A stretch of 64,000 nucleotides of DNA from Gudongella sp034004165 (GTDB lineage Bacteria > Bacillota > Clostridia > Tissierellales > Tissierellaceae). The stretch covers positions 1 to 64,000 of the forward strand of contig JAVEXI010000003.1 of assembly GCA_034004165.1 (NCBI GenBank), written 5' to 3'. Position numbers and translations under genes: made by a program. Shown in pieces: positions 27,501 through 36,210 of the stretch. The notes under the pieces are model-generated. The model had not been told where the DNA came from. It saw nothing but the letters and a program-made list of their open reading frames with translations, and did not search any database. Position 1 is the stretch's first letter. Each line of letters begins with the position of its first letter.

Positions 27501-28780
27501 TTGAACTCCTCCCACTCTGCGTTGAATTTGTCCATCATTTCAATTAATTCCTGTAAATCATTCTGTTGTTGATCTAAATCATTTACAATAAACTGTTCTT
27601 TTAAAGCAGCTATTCGCAGAACCTTTTCATTTATTTGTTCTTCAGTTATTAATCCACTTATAACCATTTCTTCCATAGAATCCAAAAACTCATTTACAGA
27701 CTCAGTTCCGTGACAAATAAGGGCTACATCTCCCCCAGATATGATAAATTTAGCTGCAGCTCCAGCTGTACCATATCCTTTTGTTACAGCTCCCATGGTC
27801 ATGTCATCTGAAAATACAACTCCATTAAAACCTAAATCTCCTCTTAATAAATCATTTATCACAATATTTGATACACTTGCCGGCTCATCATCAAAGGCAG
27901 TGACTAACAGATGCCCAACCATAACTGCTGGTATCCCATTGTCAATAGAATACTTAAACGGATAAATATCCTGTTTAAAAAGTCTATCTCTGTTCTTATT
28001 TATCACTGGTAGCCCTTCATGAGAATCTACACTTGTATCCCCATGACCAGGGAAATGCTTTACTACAGGTATTATACCCTGACTCATAATTCCTTTAGCA
28101 ATACTTACACCTTGTATGGCTACAATTTCTGGGTTCTGGCTTATAGACCTGTCACCTATAACGCGATTTTTAGCATTTGACGAAACATCTAAAACAGGAC
28201 TAAAATCCATATTTATGCCAAAATATTTAAGCTTTAAAGCCTGAAGGCTCCCATATTTGTATGAAGCTTCTTCATTGTTGAGTTTACCTAGTTCATAAGC
28301 AGACCGAAAGTTTGGGAATATATTTGAAAGCCTAGTTACCTTCCCACCCTCTTCATCTATACTGAGGAAAAGAGGTAAAGATGAATTCCCATTTGCTTCG
28401 TTCAGCGATTCTATTAGAGTTGATAGCTGTGTCTCATTCTCTACATTCCTTTGAAAAAATATGACTCCACCTACACTTCTTTCAGCAATTAATTTAAGTT
28501 CTTCCTCATTAGCCTTAGCTCCATTAATGCCAATAATAACCAGTTGCCCAATTTTCTCTTGAAGATTCATCTTTTGAACCCTTTCCAGAAGCTGATTTTC
28601 TTCGGTTTCTTCAGTAATGTCAGGTTCTTCTAAAGTTATAGTTTCTTCTTCGCTTTGTGTAATTTCAGATATCACTGTTTCTGGTTTGATTCCCTCTTGT
28701 TTCCTTCCACATCCTGTAATTAGCAAACTAATAGCAGTTAGTGCTATCAGCAAGAAAATAGTATTAATATTTTTCCCCAT
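27497..28780 (-). CDS. nagZ: Beta-N-acetylhexosaminidase NagZ-type lipoprotein (GH3)
   Basis: 427 residues from ATG 28780, which gives a proper lipoprotein signal (lipobox LITGC); an upstream in-frame start runs into the preceding gene. The GH3 domain carries LSIDEEGGKVTRL, the NagZ-specific KHFPGHGDTSVDSHEG loop with the catalytic His, and the nucleophile Asp in FSDDMTMGAV. It removes GlcNAc from muropeptides outside the cell. The product could be taken up and phosphorylated by the ROK kinase encoded next. It begins one base after the nucleoside kinase stop. Confidence 0.9.
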   Translation of the reverse strand: MGKNINTIFLLIALTAISLLITGCGRKQEGIKPETVISEITQSEEETITLEEPDITEETEENQLLERVQKMNLQEKIGQLVIIGINGAKANEEELKLIAERSVGGVIFFQRNVENETQLSTLIESLNEANGNSSLPLFLSIDEEGGKVTRLSNIFPNFRSAYELGKLNNEEASYKYGSLQALKLKYFGINMDFSPVLDVSSNAKNRVIGDRSISQNPEIVAIQGVSIAKGIMSQGIIPVVKHFPGHGDTSVDSHEGLPVINKNRDRLFKQDIYPFKYSIDNGIPAVMVGHLLVTAFDDEPASVSNIVINDLLRGDLGFNGVVFSDDMTMGAVTKGYGTAGAAAKFIISGGDVALICHGTESVNEFLDSMEEMVISGLITEEQINEKVLRIAALKEQFIVNDLDQQQNDLQELIEMMDKFNAEWEEFK

Positions 28781-28781
28781 T

Positions 28782-30434
28782 TTAGCACCTGTCGCCAATA
28801 AACTCTCGCAGAAGTGAATTCGGCGGTATCTGACTTTCATCTTCTATACTTGTAAAGTACTGCAAAAATCGAATTAATTTTTTGGCTTCACTAAAGTATA
28901 TGCTATCTGCTCCAATCTCTTCCAGCAATGGCTGAATATGTTTCTTTAATACTGACATCTCATATACTAAAGAAGAGTTAAACATCACATCTGCATCTTC
29001 CTGATACGGGAAAATATACTTCTCTTCACCTTCTCTGACACCTTTCCACATTTCAAGGGTTCTCAAAGGTCCATTGCCTCTGTATTTAACATCCCGAACC
29101 ATTCGTCTGATAAGCCTGGTGTCGGTTGTGGCAATACGATTGTGATTATCAATATTCAACTGAGTCAAAGCAGAAATATACACCTTGAATTTATTTTTTC
29201 CTGGAATTTCAGAGGTAAGTTTTGGATTTAGCGCATGAATTCCTTCGATGATAATAGGATGGTCTCTATCGACTCTAATCCAGTTACCTGATTTTTCTCT
29301 GGTTCCAGTAATAAAGTTGAATCTTGGTAACTCTATTGATTCCCCTTCAAGAAGAGAAATCAAATCCATATTGAACTTTTCAATATCAATAGCTTCCAGT
29401 GATTCGAAATCGTGCTGACCATCTGGCTTAATTGGAGTTTTATGCCTGTCAACAAAGTAATCGTCAATAGAAATGGAAACAGGCCTCATGCCATTAACTC
29501 TTAACTGAGTTGCGAGCCTTCCTGCAAAGGTAGTTTTACCTGAAGAAGATGGACCCGCTACAAGAATAATAGTTATATCCTGATCGTGGAATATCCTGTC
29601 TGCTATCTGCCCTATCCTTTTTTCATGGAGAGCTTCTGATATCCTTATTACTTCTTCTATCTCTCCTCCTAAAACTTTTTCATTTAGAGAGCCAATATTC
29701 GCAAGGTCAAGAATCTCCAGCCAGTCGCTGGCCTCTTTAAATATTTTCGCTAAATTTTTCTGGTCGTAGAAATTGTTTAGATTGTAGTGATTCTTTCTAC
29801 TGGGGAATAGAATAATTACACCTGGATAATAATATTTCAATTTAAATTCTTCAGTATATCCAGTTGTAGGCGCTAAGTATCCATGGAAAGAGTCTATATG
29901 ATCCCCAATCTTGTACACACTGACTTTTTTATTATCCAGAGTTGAAAGCAATCTGACTTTATCCTTGTATTTATTTGATCTAAAGAGCTCCATAGCTGAA
30001 GCTTTATCCAGTTCAAATCTCTCGATTGGCATGTCTCTTTCAATTATTTCTCTCATTTTATTTTCAAGTGCAGTAGTTTCACCAAAAGATATTCCGTGTT
30101 TATCATCTAGCTCAGCATACAAACCAGGCCCAAGAAAGTGATGAATGATAGCATCGTTACCAGGAAAAAGTTCCTTGCATGCCATAATGAAAACTGCAGA
30201 AATTGTTCTAGTATAGATTCTATAGCCATCTACATCTCTGTTGTCAATAAACTGTATGTTTGCTGAATCAACAGGACTTTTGTATAAAGGCCATATTTCA
30301 TTTCCTATCCTTGCACCAAGATATTTTTTATAGTCTTCTTGATAAACTTTCTTTGCAATTTCTAAAAGTGTAGTGCCTTTTTCAATTTGAATTTCACCAA
30401 AGCCTTCTACTGCTACATTCATTAACTCAGTCAT
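28782..30434 (-). CDS. TGS-domain uridine kinase-like nucleoside kinase
   Basis: 550 residues. An N-terminal TGS-like domain and a region similar to the threonyl-tRNA synthetase second domain are followed by a phosphoribulokinase/uridine kinase domain with Walker A (VAGPSSSGKTT) and the IDDYF motif. Such fused proteins are common in Clostridia and Thermotoga and are annotated as nucleoside kinases. AGGAGGG precedes ATG 30434. It is part of the run RluA, kinase, NagZ, ROK. The true substrate is uncertain. Confidence 0.85.
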   Translation of the reverse strand: MTELMNVAVEGFGEIQIEKGTTLLEIAKKVYQEDYKKYLGARIGNEIWPLYKSPVDSANIQFIDNRDVDGYRIYTRTISAVFIMACKELFPGNDAIIHHFLGPGLYAELDDKHGISFGETTALENKMREIIERDMPIERFELDKASAMELFRSNKYKDKVRLLSTLDNKKVSVYKIGDHIDSFHGYLAPTTGYTEEFKLKYYYPGVIILFPSRKNHYNLNNFYDQKNLAKIFKEASDWLEILDLANIGSLNEKVLGGEIEEVIRISEALHEKRIGQIADRIFHDQDITIILVAGPSSSGKTTFAGRLATQLRVNGMRPVSISIDDYFVDRHKTPIKPDGQHDFESLEAIDIEKFNMDLISLLEGESIELPRFNFITGTREKSGNWIRVDRDHPIIIEGIHALNPKLTSEIPGKNKFKVYISALTQLNIDNHNRIATTDTRLIRRMVRDVKYRGNGPLRTLEMWKGVREGEEKYIFPYQEDADVMFNSSLVYEMSVLKKHIQPLLEEIGADSIYFSEAKKLIRFLQYFTSIEDESQIPPNSLLREFIGDRC

Positions 30435-30445
30435 TTAAATCCCTC

Positions 30446-31405
30446 CTATCGAGAAAATAAGTCTAGTTCAATCTTTGCAAGTATTTCTCCTGGTTGAGTA
30501 GTGAACTCTTTTCCGTTGAGATAACTGAAAGGTTCTTCAAAACCGCCAAAGACTACCTTGTAGCCATGTAACCACTGGTTGTCAAGTTTGTAACGCTTAT
30601 TGAAGTAATCATTAGTCTTTGAATCCCCATACTTTCTGTCTCCGATTACTGGATACCCAAGGGCTTTAAGTGTACTCCTTATCTGATGAGTCCTTCCTGT
30701 TATTAATTCAGCTTCGAGTATTGTGTACTCACCATTAGTCTTAATGACTCTGAATCTAGTGTGTACCTCTTTCGAATCGTCATCTCTTCCACTTGAGATT
30801 TTCACAATATTTCTATCGTCATTTTTGCTCATAAATCCCTTGTGCTCAAAATCGTCATGAATTTTGCCTTTTACGATAACCTTATAATACTTGTGAACTT
30901 TCATATCTTTTATAGCACTATTTACTGCTCTCAATGAACTAGAGTTCTTAGCACCAATTATTATCCCAGATGTATTTCTGTCCAATCTATTGCAAATGGC
31001 CGGAGTAAATGTCTTCTCAATTCTAGGTACATAATCACCCTTTAATATTAAATAGGAAATTAATGAATCCACGACGTTCTCTTCATAGGCTTGTCCGTCG
31101 CCATGAGACAGAATTCCAACAGGTTTATTAATGAGTACAATGTTGTCATCCTCATAAAATATGTCTGGAGCTATGGCATTCATGCGAGCCTCTTTGTCAG
31201 ATTTAAATTTATCAATTGTCTCATCCGAAAGAAAGAGCTGTACAGTATCACCCTCCATAAGAACAGATTCAGGTTCTGCTTTGCCTTTATTTACTTTGAT
31301 ATTCTTTTTTCTAATCATTTTATAAATGAAACTATTAGAGGCTTCGTTAAGATATTTCTTCAAAAACCTGTCCAGCCTCTGGTTTGCCTCATTCTTTCCT
31401 ATCAT
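30446..31405 (-). CDS. RluA-family pseudouridine synthase (RluC-like)
   Basis: 319 residues from ATG 31405 (GAGAGAG upstream); a GTG 24 nt earlier is an alternative. An S4 RNA-binding domain (RLDRFLKKYL..NIKVNKGKA) is followed by the catalytic domain with NRLDRNTSGIIIGAKN and LITGRTHQIRSTLKALGYPV. It probably modifies 23S rRNA uridines. It is the second RluA paralogue of the window and the first gene of the run ending in the ROK kinase. Confidence 0.9.
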   Translation of the reverse strand: MIGKNEANQRLDRFLKKYLNEASNSFIYKMIRKKNIKVNKGKAEPESVLMEGDTVQLFLSDETIDKFKSDKEARMNAIAPDIFYEDDNIVLINKPVGILSHGDGQAYEENVVDSLISYLILKGDYVPRIEKTFTPAICNRLDRNTSGIIIGAKNSSSLRAVNSAIKDMKVHKYYKVIVKGKIHDDFEHKGFMSKNDDRNIVKISSGRDDDSKEVHTRFRVIKTNGEYTILEAELITGRTHQIRSTLKALGYPVIGDRKYGDSKTNDYFNKRYKLDNQWLHGYKVVFGGFEEPFSYLNGKEFTTQPGEILAKIELDLFSR

Positions 31406-31515
31406 AATCTCTCTCAAAGTTTGTATCACCTTTTCTTAATTAATATGTTATAATTATACTATAAACCCGTGTAAATGGGAAATGAACTGACTCTGATAGC
31501 ATTAGAGGTGATATC

Positions 31516-32031
31516 TTGAAAGGCTTCGATAAAATTCGCGACATTTTATATGATTCAATTGACTATGTCTTTATGTTTGCAATACTTATAATCGTAACAC
31601 TTGTAATTGGTTGGAGACTCGACGTTTTATTTGCTAAAGATGCTCTTGAAATACCAGATAATCCAAGCATAATCGTCGATAACTCTGAAAGGCCCGTGGA
31701 AATACCAGAAATTCCAGATGAAAGCACAAATGATCCTGAACAACCTCCAGAAGAATTGGAAGTTGCAGAAGAACCTGAAGAGCCACAGGTAGAAGAGCCT
31801 GCCGTACCAGCACCACCTCCACAGACTGTATCGGTTAAAGTTGTCATACCCGAGGGGAGTCTGCCTGGTAAAATTGGTTTAATTCTTGAGGACGCTGGAG
31901 TCATTAGCAGTAGTAGAGATTTCTTGACGAAGGTTGTAGAAATGAAGCTGGATACAAAACTCAGATCAGGCACCTTTAATATCCAAAAAGGTATTTCGTT
32001 AGAAGAAGTAATCAAGACGATAACAAAATAA
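31516..32031 (+). CDS. Short MltG/YceG-like membrane protein without catalytic domain
   Basis: 171 residues from a TTG at 31516 preceded by AGAGGTGAT. One membrane helix (VFMFAILIIVTLVIGWRL), a 60-residue Pro/Glu-rich spacer, and a C-terminal LysM-like subdomain (VVIPEGSLPGKIGLILEDAG..KLRSGTFNIQKGISLEEVI) that matches the part preceding the lytic transglycosylase domain in MltG. The catalytic Glu-bearing domain is absent, so it is not an active MltG; it could be a binding or regulatory protein. It stands alone between convergent and divergent neighbours. Confidence 0.8.
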   Translation: MKGFDKIRDILYDSIDYVFMFAILIIVTLVIGWRLDVLFAKDALEIPDNPSIIVDNSERPVEIPEIPDESTNDPEQPPEELEVAEEPEEPQVEEPAVPAPPPQTVSVKVVIPEGSLPGKIGLILEDAGVISSSRDFLTKVVEMKLDTKLRSGTFNIQKGISLEEVIKTITK

Positions 32032-32057
32032 CGTCACCCTTCGTGGGTGACGTTTTA
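32031..32057. terminator. Bidirectional terminator with TTCG loop
   Basis: ACGTCACCC and GGGTGACGT form a 9-bp GC-rich stem around a TTCGT loop, followed by TTTTAATA on the plus strand. It overlaps the stop of the MltG-like gene and the stop of the opposing gene at 32055. Confidence 0.85.
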
Positions 32058-32615
32058 ATATGTCTCGTTGATGTATTCATCTATCAGAGATTTTCTTCTC
32101 CCTTCGAGAAATATTCCCTCTTTTTTGAGAATATCCAGAAGCCAAACGGCTTTTGAGTGAAAAATTGCTTCTTTCTTTTCTTTCAAAACTATCTCATAAA
32201 GCTTATCCTTCAAATTCTTGGATTCACATTTTATAAAATAGGCTTCTACATTCTGAAACTCTAATATTCTCAGTACATCTAATGCAGCTCTGTCCTTTTC
32301 ATGATAATACTTATAACCTTTGTTCAGGTATTCCACATAATACTTCTGATGTTTCCTAGAACCTCTTATCTCCATTGCAAGCATCCTGAAGTATTTTGCA
32401 AGAACATTAAAATACTGGTAATTGTACATGCCTTTTTCATAACTATCGACTCTAATAAACGGTTTAACGTTCATACGAGTTATAAAGTCATAATTGAGTT
32501 CAAGAAATTCTCTTTTAGAAATATCACCATTTTGCAACTGCAAAATTAAAAATGATCTGTTGTCAAAAAACGTTTCAAAAAGACCTTTTTTCCCATGGTA
32601 AATCAAAACATACAC
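32055..32615 (-). CDS. Uncharacterised conserved cytosolic protein
   Basis: 186 residues, no signal peptide or membrane segment, rich in Tyr, Lys and Glu and predicted mainly helical. I do not recognise an enzymatic motif; it looks like a clostridial family of unknown function. The start is unsure: a GTG at 32615 has only a weak ribosome site, and a TTG three codons later (32606) has GGGTG at better spacing. It shares the terminator at 32031-32057 with the opposing gene. Confidence 0.7.
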   Translation of the reverse strand: MYVLIYHGKKGLFETFFDNRSFLILQLQNGDISKREFLELNYDFITRMNVKPFIRVDSYEKGMYNYQYFNVLAKYFRMLAMEIRGSRKHQKYYVEYLNKGYKYYHEKDRAALDVLRILEFQNVEAYFIKCESKNLKDKLYEIVLKEKKEAIFHSKAVWLLDILKKEGIFLEGRRKSLIDEYINETY

Positions 32616-32653
32616 CCATTCTAATTCATATTTACAGAGTATTTACCTAGTGA

Positions 32654-33385
32654 TTATATCACACCTTGATAATTTTTCAAAAGTTCAACTTCATATTCAG
32701 TCAATTCCCTGTATTCACCAGGGCCAAGTGTTTCACTTAAATTAAGCTTTCCCATACGAAAGCGCTTAAGGTAAATAACGCGAAAACCTTGGGACGCAAA
32801 CATCCTCTTTATCTGATGATACTTACCCTCAACTATGGTGATATTTGCTTTCGAATGGTTGCCTGAGACGATAATCTCTAATTTAGCAGGCTTTGTAGTA
32901 TAACCATCTTCAAGTTTTATGCCTTTTTCAAAAATTTCTACGTGCTCTTTTTTAAGTTCACCCTCTACTATTGCAAAATACTCTTTATCTACCTCGTTCT
33001 TAGGAGATAAAAGCTTATGTGCCAACTCGCCATCATTTGTCAGGAGAAGTAGACCTTCTGTATCTTTATCCAGTCTCCCAACTGGAAACGGTCTAAACTG
33101 TCTCAAATCATCATCTAGGAGCTCGACTACAACTGAATCTCTTGGATCATCTGTCGAAGACACTATGCCTTGTGGCTTGTTTAGCATAACGTAAATGAAC
33201 TCTCTGTAGCTTATTTCTTTTCCACAGAAAAAAATTCTGTCTTCGCCAGGTTTTACTTTTTCTTGTGGATTGAGACAAACTTTATCATTTACAGATACTT
33301 GCCCTTTTTTTATAACATCCTTCACAAAAGTTCTGCTTCCAACACCCATATTGCTCAATAATTTATCTAACCTCAATTGTTTCAA
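32654..33385 (-). CDS. RsuA/RluB-family pseudouridine synthase
   Basis: 243 residues from a TTG at 33385, chosen because GGAGGAG lies 6 nt upstream; the ATG at 33403 has none. An S4 domain (LRLDKLLSNMGVGSRTFVK) and a catalytic domain with the Asp in PVGRLDKDTEGLLLLTNDG identify the RsuA group, which modifies a specific uridine in 16S (RsuA) or 23S (RluB) rRNA. Third pseudouridine synthase of the window. Confidence 0.9.
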   Translation of the reverse strand: MKQLRLDKLLSNMGVGSRTFVKDVIKKGQVSVNDKVCLNPQEKVKPGEDRIFFCGKEISYREFIYVMLNKPQGIVSSTDDPRDSVVVELLDDDLRQFRPFPVGRLDKDTEGLLLLTNDGELAHKLLSPKNEVDKEYFAIVEGELKKEHVEIFEKGIKLEDGYTTKPAKLEIIVSGNHSKANITIVEGKYHQIKRMFASQGFRVIYLKRFRMGKLNLSETLGPGEYRELTEYEVELLKNYQGVI

Positions 33386-33407
33386 AATACTCCTCCATTG
33401 CAATTCT

Positions 33408-33433
33408 AAAAGGAGCCTTGCGGCTCCTTTTTT
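33408..33433 (-). terminator. Terminator after the P-loop protein gene
   Basis: Minus strand AAAGGAGCC GCAA GGCTCCTTT: a 9-bp stem closed by a GNRA-type GCAA tetraloop, followed by TTTTAG. It sits between the P-loop gene (33432) and the rsuA-like gene. Confidence 0.8.
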
Positions 33434-33857
33434 ATAATTCTTCTATCTCATAACAGTGAGCTCTGAGATTTTCAGGAATTTTTTCCATAGTATAATCAAT
33501 ATTTATATAAAAATCAACTTCATATTTATCCGCAATTTTATTTAGTGAATCTATAAGATAAACTAAGTCTTTAAGCTCTAAATTCATGACTTTGTAGATA
33601 CCATCTACATATATTTTCTCCAAGTCGTAATCCATCGCCATTATTCCACACAAAAAGCCATAGAAAGACTGCACGTTAAGTACATTGAATTCCATGGCAT
33701 TAATCAACCTAACATTGTAATTGAGACTAAAAATATGGTTATCATCTACATCTACAAAAGCTATGTTACCATTACCCTCAAGCATGTCCTTGTTGGCTTT
33801 TTCAATTAGCCACTTTGTCTTGCCTGAGCCTTTAGCACCTAAAATAAACTTAACCAT
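33432..33857 (-). CDS. Small P-loop ATP-binding protein of unknown function
   Basis: 141 residues. A clear Walker A at the N terminus (ILGAKGSGKTKWLIEKA) and hydrophobic strands ending in Asp (IAFVDVDD, KIYVDGIYK) that could serve as Walker B. The rest lacks recognisable domains. It lies between the radical SAM gene and an rRNA pseudouridine synthase on the same strand. Nucleotide binding is likely; partner and role are unknown. Confidence 0.75.
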   Translation of the reverse strand: MVKFILGAKGSGKTKWLIEKANKDMLEGNGNIAFVDVDDNHIFSLNYNVRLINAMEFNVLNVQSFYGFLCGIMAMDYDLEKIYVDGIYKVMNLELKDLVYLIDSLNKIADKYEVDFYINIDYTMEKIPENLRAHCYEIEEL

Positions 33858-33898
33858 GATAAACCACCTGACCTTTCATTAAATTAATTTATGCTTTA

Positions 33899-34852
33899 CT
33901 AATCATTGAAAACTTTCAAAGCTTTACCGCCCAGATAATCAAATTTACTACCTTGATAAGTATTCTTTTCTCGCATTCTTTCGATAATTTCATCACGTAT
34001 TTTCCACCATGACTCTTGCCAATTCACAAATAGAGAACCCTCAGAAGGAGCGCGTCCTATCAGCCTCTGAACGATAATCTCTGGATTTAGATATTCCAAA
34101 AAGAGAATAACTCTGTCGACATAATCTTCTTTAGTCAGAAGCTCAAATTCTCCTTTTTTGTACTGAATAGCCATCGCGGTCCCTTCCATTAAATACAAAC
34201 TATGCAGTTTAACTTCGTCTGCACCCAGAACAGAAATAACCCTGGCACCTTCTATTACATCCAGCTTATTATCCCATGGTAAATTTAAAATCATGTGCAC
34301 ACATACTCTTAACCCATACTGTTTAATTTTTATTAAGGCTTCAATAAATTCAGCGAGTCCATGTCCTCTGTTTATCTTCTTGAGGCTGTGATAATTTACT
34401 GTTTGTAAGCCAATCTCAAGTGTTATATCTATACCCTTATTATACTTTAATTCTCTTAAAAATTGCAAATAATTGTCCCTTATACAGTCCGGTCTGGTAG
34501 ATATGGAAATACCTACTATATCAGGTTGCACTGCTGCATTTATTGCATCCTTAAAACTATCCAAGGGCATATAGGTATTTGAAAAGTTCTGAAAGAACGC
34601 TATAAACTTCTCTGCTTTATATTTTTTCATAATCAACTGTTTGTTGATATTCAGTTGCTCTGCAACATCAACTGTTGAACAAAGATTTTCAAATGAGCCT
34701 CCTTCTTCTCCACAAAAAGTACAGCCTCCACTACTAAGATTCCCATCTCTGTTCGGGCAGGTCAGAGGAAGTTTTACTGGCAATTTATATACTTTTTCAC
34801 CATATTTTTCAAATAGATAATCTGAATATGCCCTATATTTGTCATTACTCAT
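33899..34852 (-). CDS. Radical SAM protein, TIGR01212/YhcC family
   Basis: 317 residues. The [4Fe-4S]-binding Cys triad is in the family-specific spacing CPNRDGNLSSGGCTFC, rather than the common CxxxCxxC. Radical SAM barrel motifs follow (GISISTRPDCI, LEIGLQTVN, HMILNLPWD). YhcC-like proteins are oxygen-sensitive and poorly understood, possibly acting on tRNA or respiratory-related genes. AGGAG precedes ATG 34852. Confidence 0.88.
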   Translation of the reverse strand: MSNDKYRAYSDYLFEKYGEKVYKLPVKLPLTCPNRDGNLSSGGCTFCGEEGGSFENLCSTVDVAEQLNINKQLIMKKYKAEKFIAFFQNFSNTYMPLDSFKDAINAAVQPDIVGISISTRPDCIRDNYLQFLRELKYNKGIDITLEIGLQTVNYHSLKKINRGHGLAEFIEALIKIKQYGLRVCVHMILNLPWDNKLDVIEGARVISVLGADEVKLHSLYLMEGTAMAIQYKKGEFELLTKEDYVDRVILFLEYLNPEIIVQRLIGRAPSEGSLFVNWQESWWKIRDEIIERMREKNTYQGSKFDYLGGKALKVFND

Positions 34853-34861
34853 GTTATACTC

Positions 34862-35701
34862 CTACATAAACGATGATAGAACATCTCGTAGCACAAATGC
34901 TACTCCTGCTTCATCGTTGTCTTTTTCAGTAATTAGATCAGCTGCCGATTTGACAAGATCGCTTCCATTTTTCATAGCAATACCTATCCCAGCATTTAAA
35001 ATCATTTCCACATCGTTATTGTCATCCCCTATTGCAAGAATTTCATCTTTCCCTATTCCTTTCAGCTGCGCATACTCCAATAAAGTCTTCCACTTACTGC
35101 CAAGGGGATTCATAGCTTCATACATCGCTTCAGCAATCCTTATATTTTCCAAAACATGTGAATTATATCTTCCTGGATATTTGCTGTTAATGATGCTGTA
35201 AAACTCAGAAAGTCTTTTTTTATCCCCTGGATAGACCACAGCCAGTACTCTGTCGAGCCTTAATAGATCTTCTTTAGGAGCAATTCTAAATCTCTTATCT
35301 CCTTCTGTGACTATTTTCATGTGGGATTTGTCAACACCATCGTACTCTAAGACTATATCAATACCCTGATTAAACATATCGACATGTATTATCCCTTTTA
35401 ACTCTAAAACATCTGCTTCATTCAGAATATCTCTATAAGCTTCTGCATCCAGATATTTTGAGATTAAAAGTTCGTCATCATCTGTACGTCTTACAATGTT
35501 TCCATTGTTAGCAAGTATTGTGAAATGACCTCCAAGTTGTTCTGTCAGTTTTTTTGCAGAGTAATAGCGCCTTCCTGTAGCAATAACTATTTCCAGGCCA
35601 GCGTTTACAAGATGTTTTATTACCCTGACATTTTCGTCAGGTATAACTCTATTATTATTTAATAAAGTACCATCCAAATCTATGGCAATTAATTTAATCA
35701 A
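34862..35701 (-). CDS. Cof-type HAD hydrolase
   Basis: 279 residues from a TTG at 35701 with AAGGAG upstream. HAD motif I is IAIDLDGTLLN, motif II IATGR, motif III Lys in the KWKTLLEYA region, and motif IV AIGDDNNDVEM, with a C2-type cap between. Such enzymes dephosphorylate sugar phosphates, FMN or pyridoxal phosphate; the substrate is not readable from sequence. It lies between DUF1292 and the radical SAM gene, with 9 bp to the latter. Confidence 0.9.
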   Translation of the reverse strand: MIKLIAIDLDGTLLNNNRVIPDENVRVIKHLVNAGLEIVIATGRRYYSAKKLTEQLGGHFTILANNGNIVRRTDDDELLISKYLDAEAYRDILNEADVLELKGIIHVDMFNQGIDIVLEYDGVDKSHMKIVTEGDKRFRIAPKEDLLRLDRVLAVVYPGDKKRLSEFYSIINSKYPGRYNSHVLENIRIAEAMYEAMNPLGSKWKTLLEYAQLKGIGKDEILAIGDDNNDVEMILNAGIGIAMKNGSDLVKSAADLITEKDNDEAGVAFVLRDVLSSFM

Positions 35702-35720
35702 AAAACCAACTCCTTGTGAA

Positions 35721-35754
35721 AAAAAGCACTCCGCAAATTGCGAAGCACTTTAAA
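35721..35754 (-). terminator. Terminator after the DUF1292 gene
   Basis: Minus strand AAAGTGCTTCGCAA and TTGCGGAGTGCTTT form a stem with a few G-U pairs, followed by a run of T. It separates DUF1292 from the HAD gene. Confidence 0.75.
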
Positions 35755-35755
35755 A

Positions 35756-36094
35756 TCACTCGTCGCTTTCGTCGAATTCATCATCGTCAGAGTATAGTGC
35801 ATAAAAAGCCTCTGAAACAAGGTCGAATTCTTCCTCATCTTCAATTAGTTCAAGCTCAAATTCTTCGTCATTTTTTTCATTGTATTTGTAGAGTAGAACT
35901 TCGTCAAACTCCTCTGCTTCATCGTCTGAAAGTGGTAGAAGGGCAATATATTCATTCTCTTCAACCTCAAAAATTCCCATTACTGCACACTCAAGTTCAG
36001 TATCATCATCCAGTGTAAGAGTAATTATTTCCATTTCCTCATGTTCGTGATCATGATTACAGTGTTCGTCGTGTATGTGATTGTGTTCGTCCAT
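35756..36094 (-). CDS. DUF1292 protein with His-rich N terminus
   Basis: 112 very acidic residues. The DUF1292 core is seen as ITLTLDDDTELECAVMGIFE and EYIALLPLSD. Before it lies a His/Asp/Glu stretch (DEHNHIHDEHCNHDHEHEE) that could bind metal, and after it a long acidic tail. DUF1292 (YrzB-like) genes usually follow ruvX/yrrK in Firmicutes; that context is absent here. AAGGAGA precedes ATG 36094. Function unknown. Confidence 0.85.
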   Translation of the reverse strand: MDEHNHIHDEHCNHDHEHEEMEIITLTLDDDTELECAVMGIFEVEENEYIALLPLSDDEAEEFDEVLLYKYNEKNDEEFELELIEDEEEFDLVSEAFYALYSDDDEFDESDE

Positions 36095-36147
36095 ATCAAT
36101 TCTCCTTTTAATTTATTTTTAGAATTCTCATTAAATAAGTTGACTGC

Positions 36148-36168
36148 ATAATCTATATATTAGATTAT
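36148..36168. promoter_or_regulatory. Operator-like palindrome at the DUF1292 promoter
   Basis: ATAATCTA and TAGATTAT are perfect 8-bp inverted arms around TATAT. The site overlaps the -10 region of a plausible minus-strand promoter (TTGAAG, 17 bp, TAATAT) for the DUF1292 gene. The pattern is AT-rich, so chance is not excluded. Confidence 0.4.
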
Positions 36169-36210
36169 TTTTCAATAAACTTCAACAATTAATTGATTAA
36201 TAATACAATT

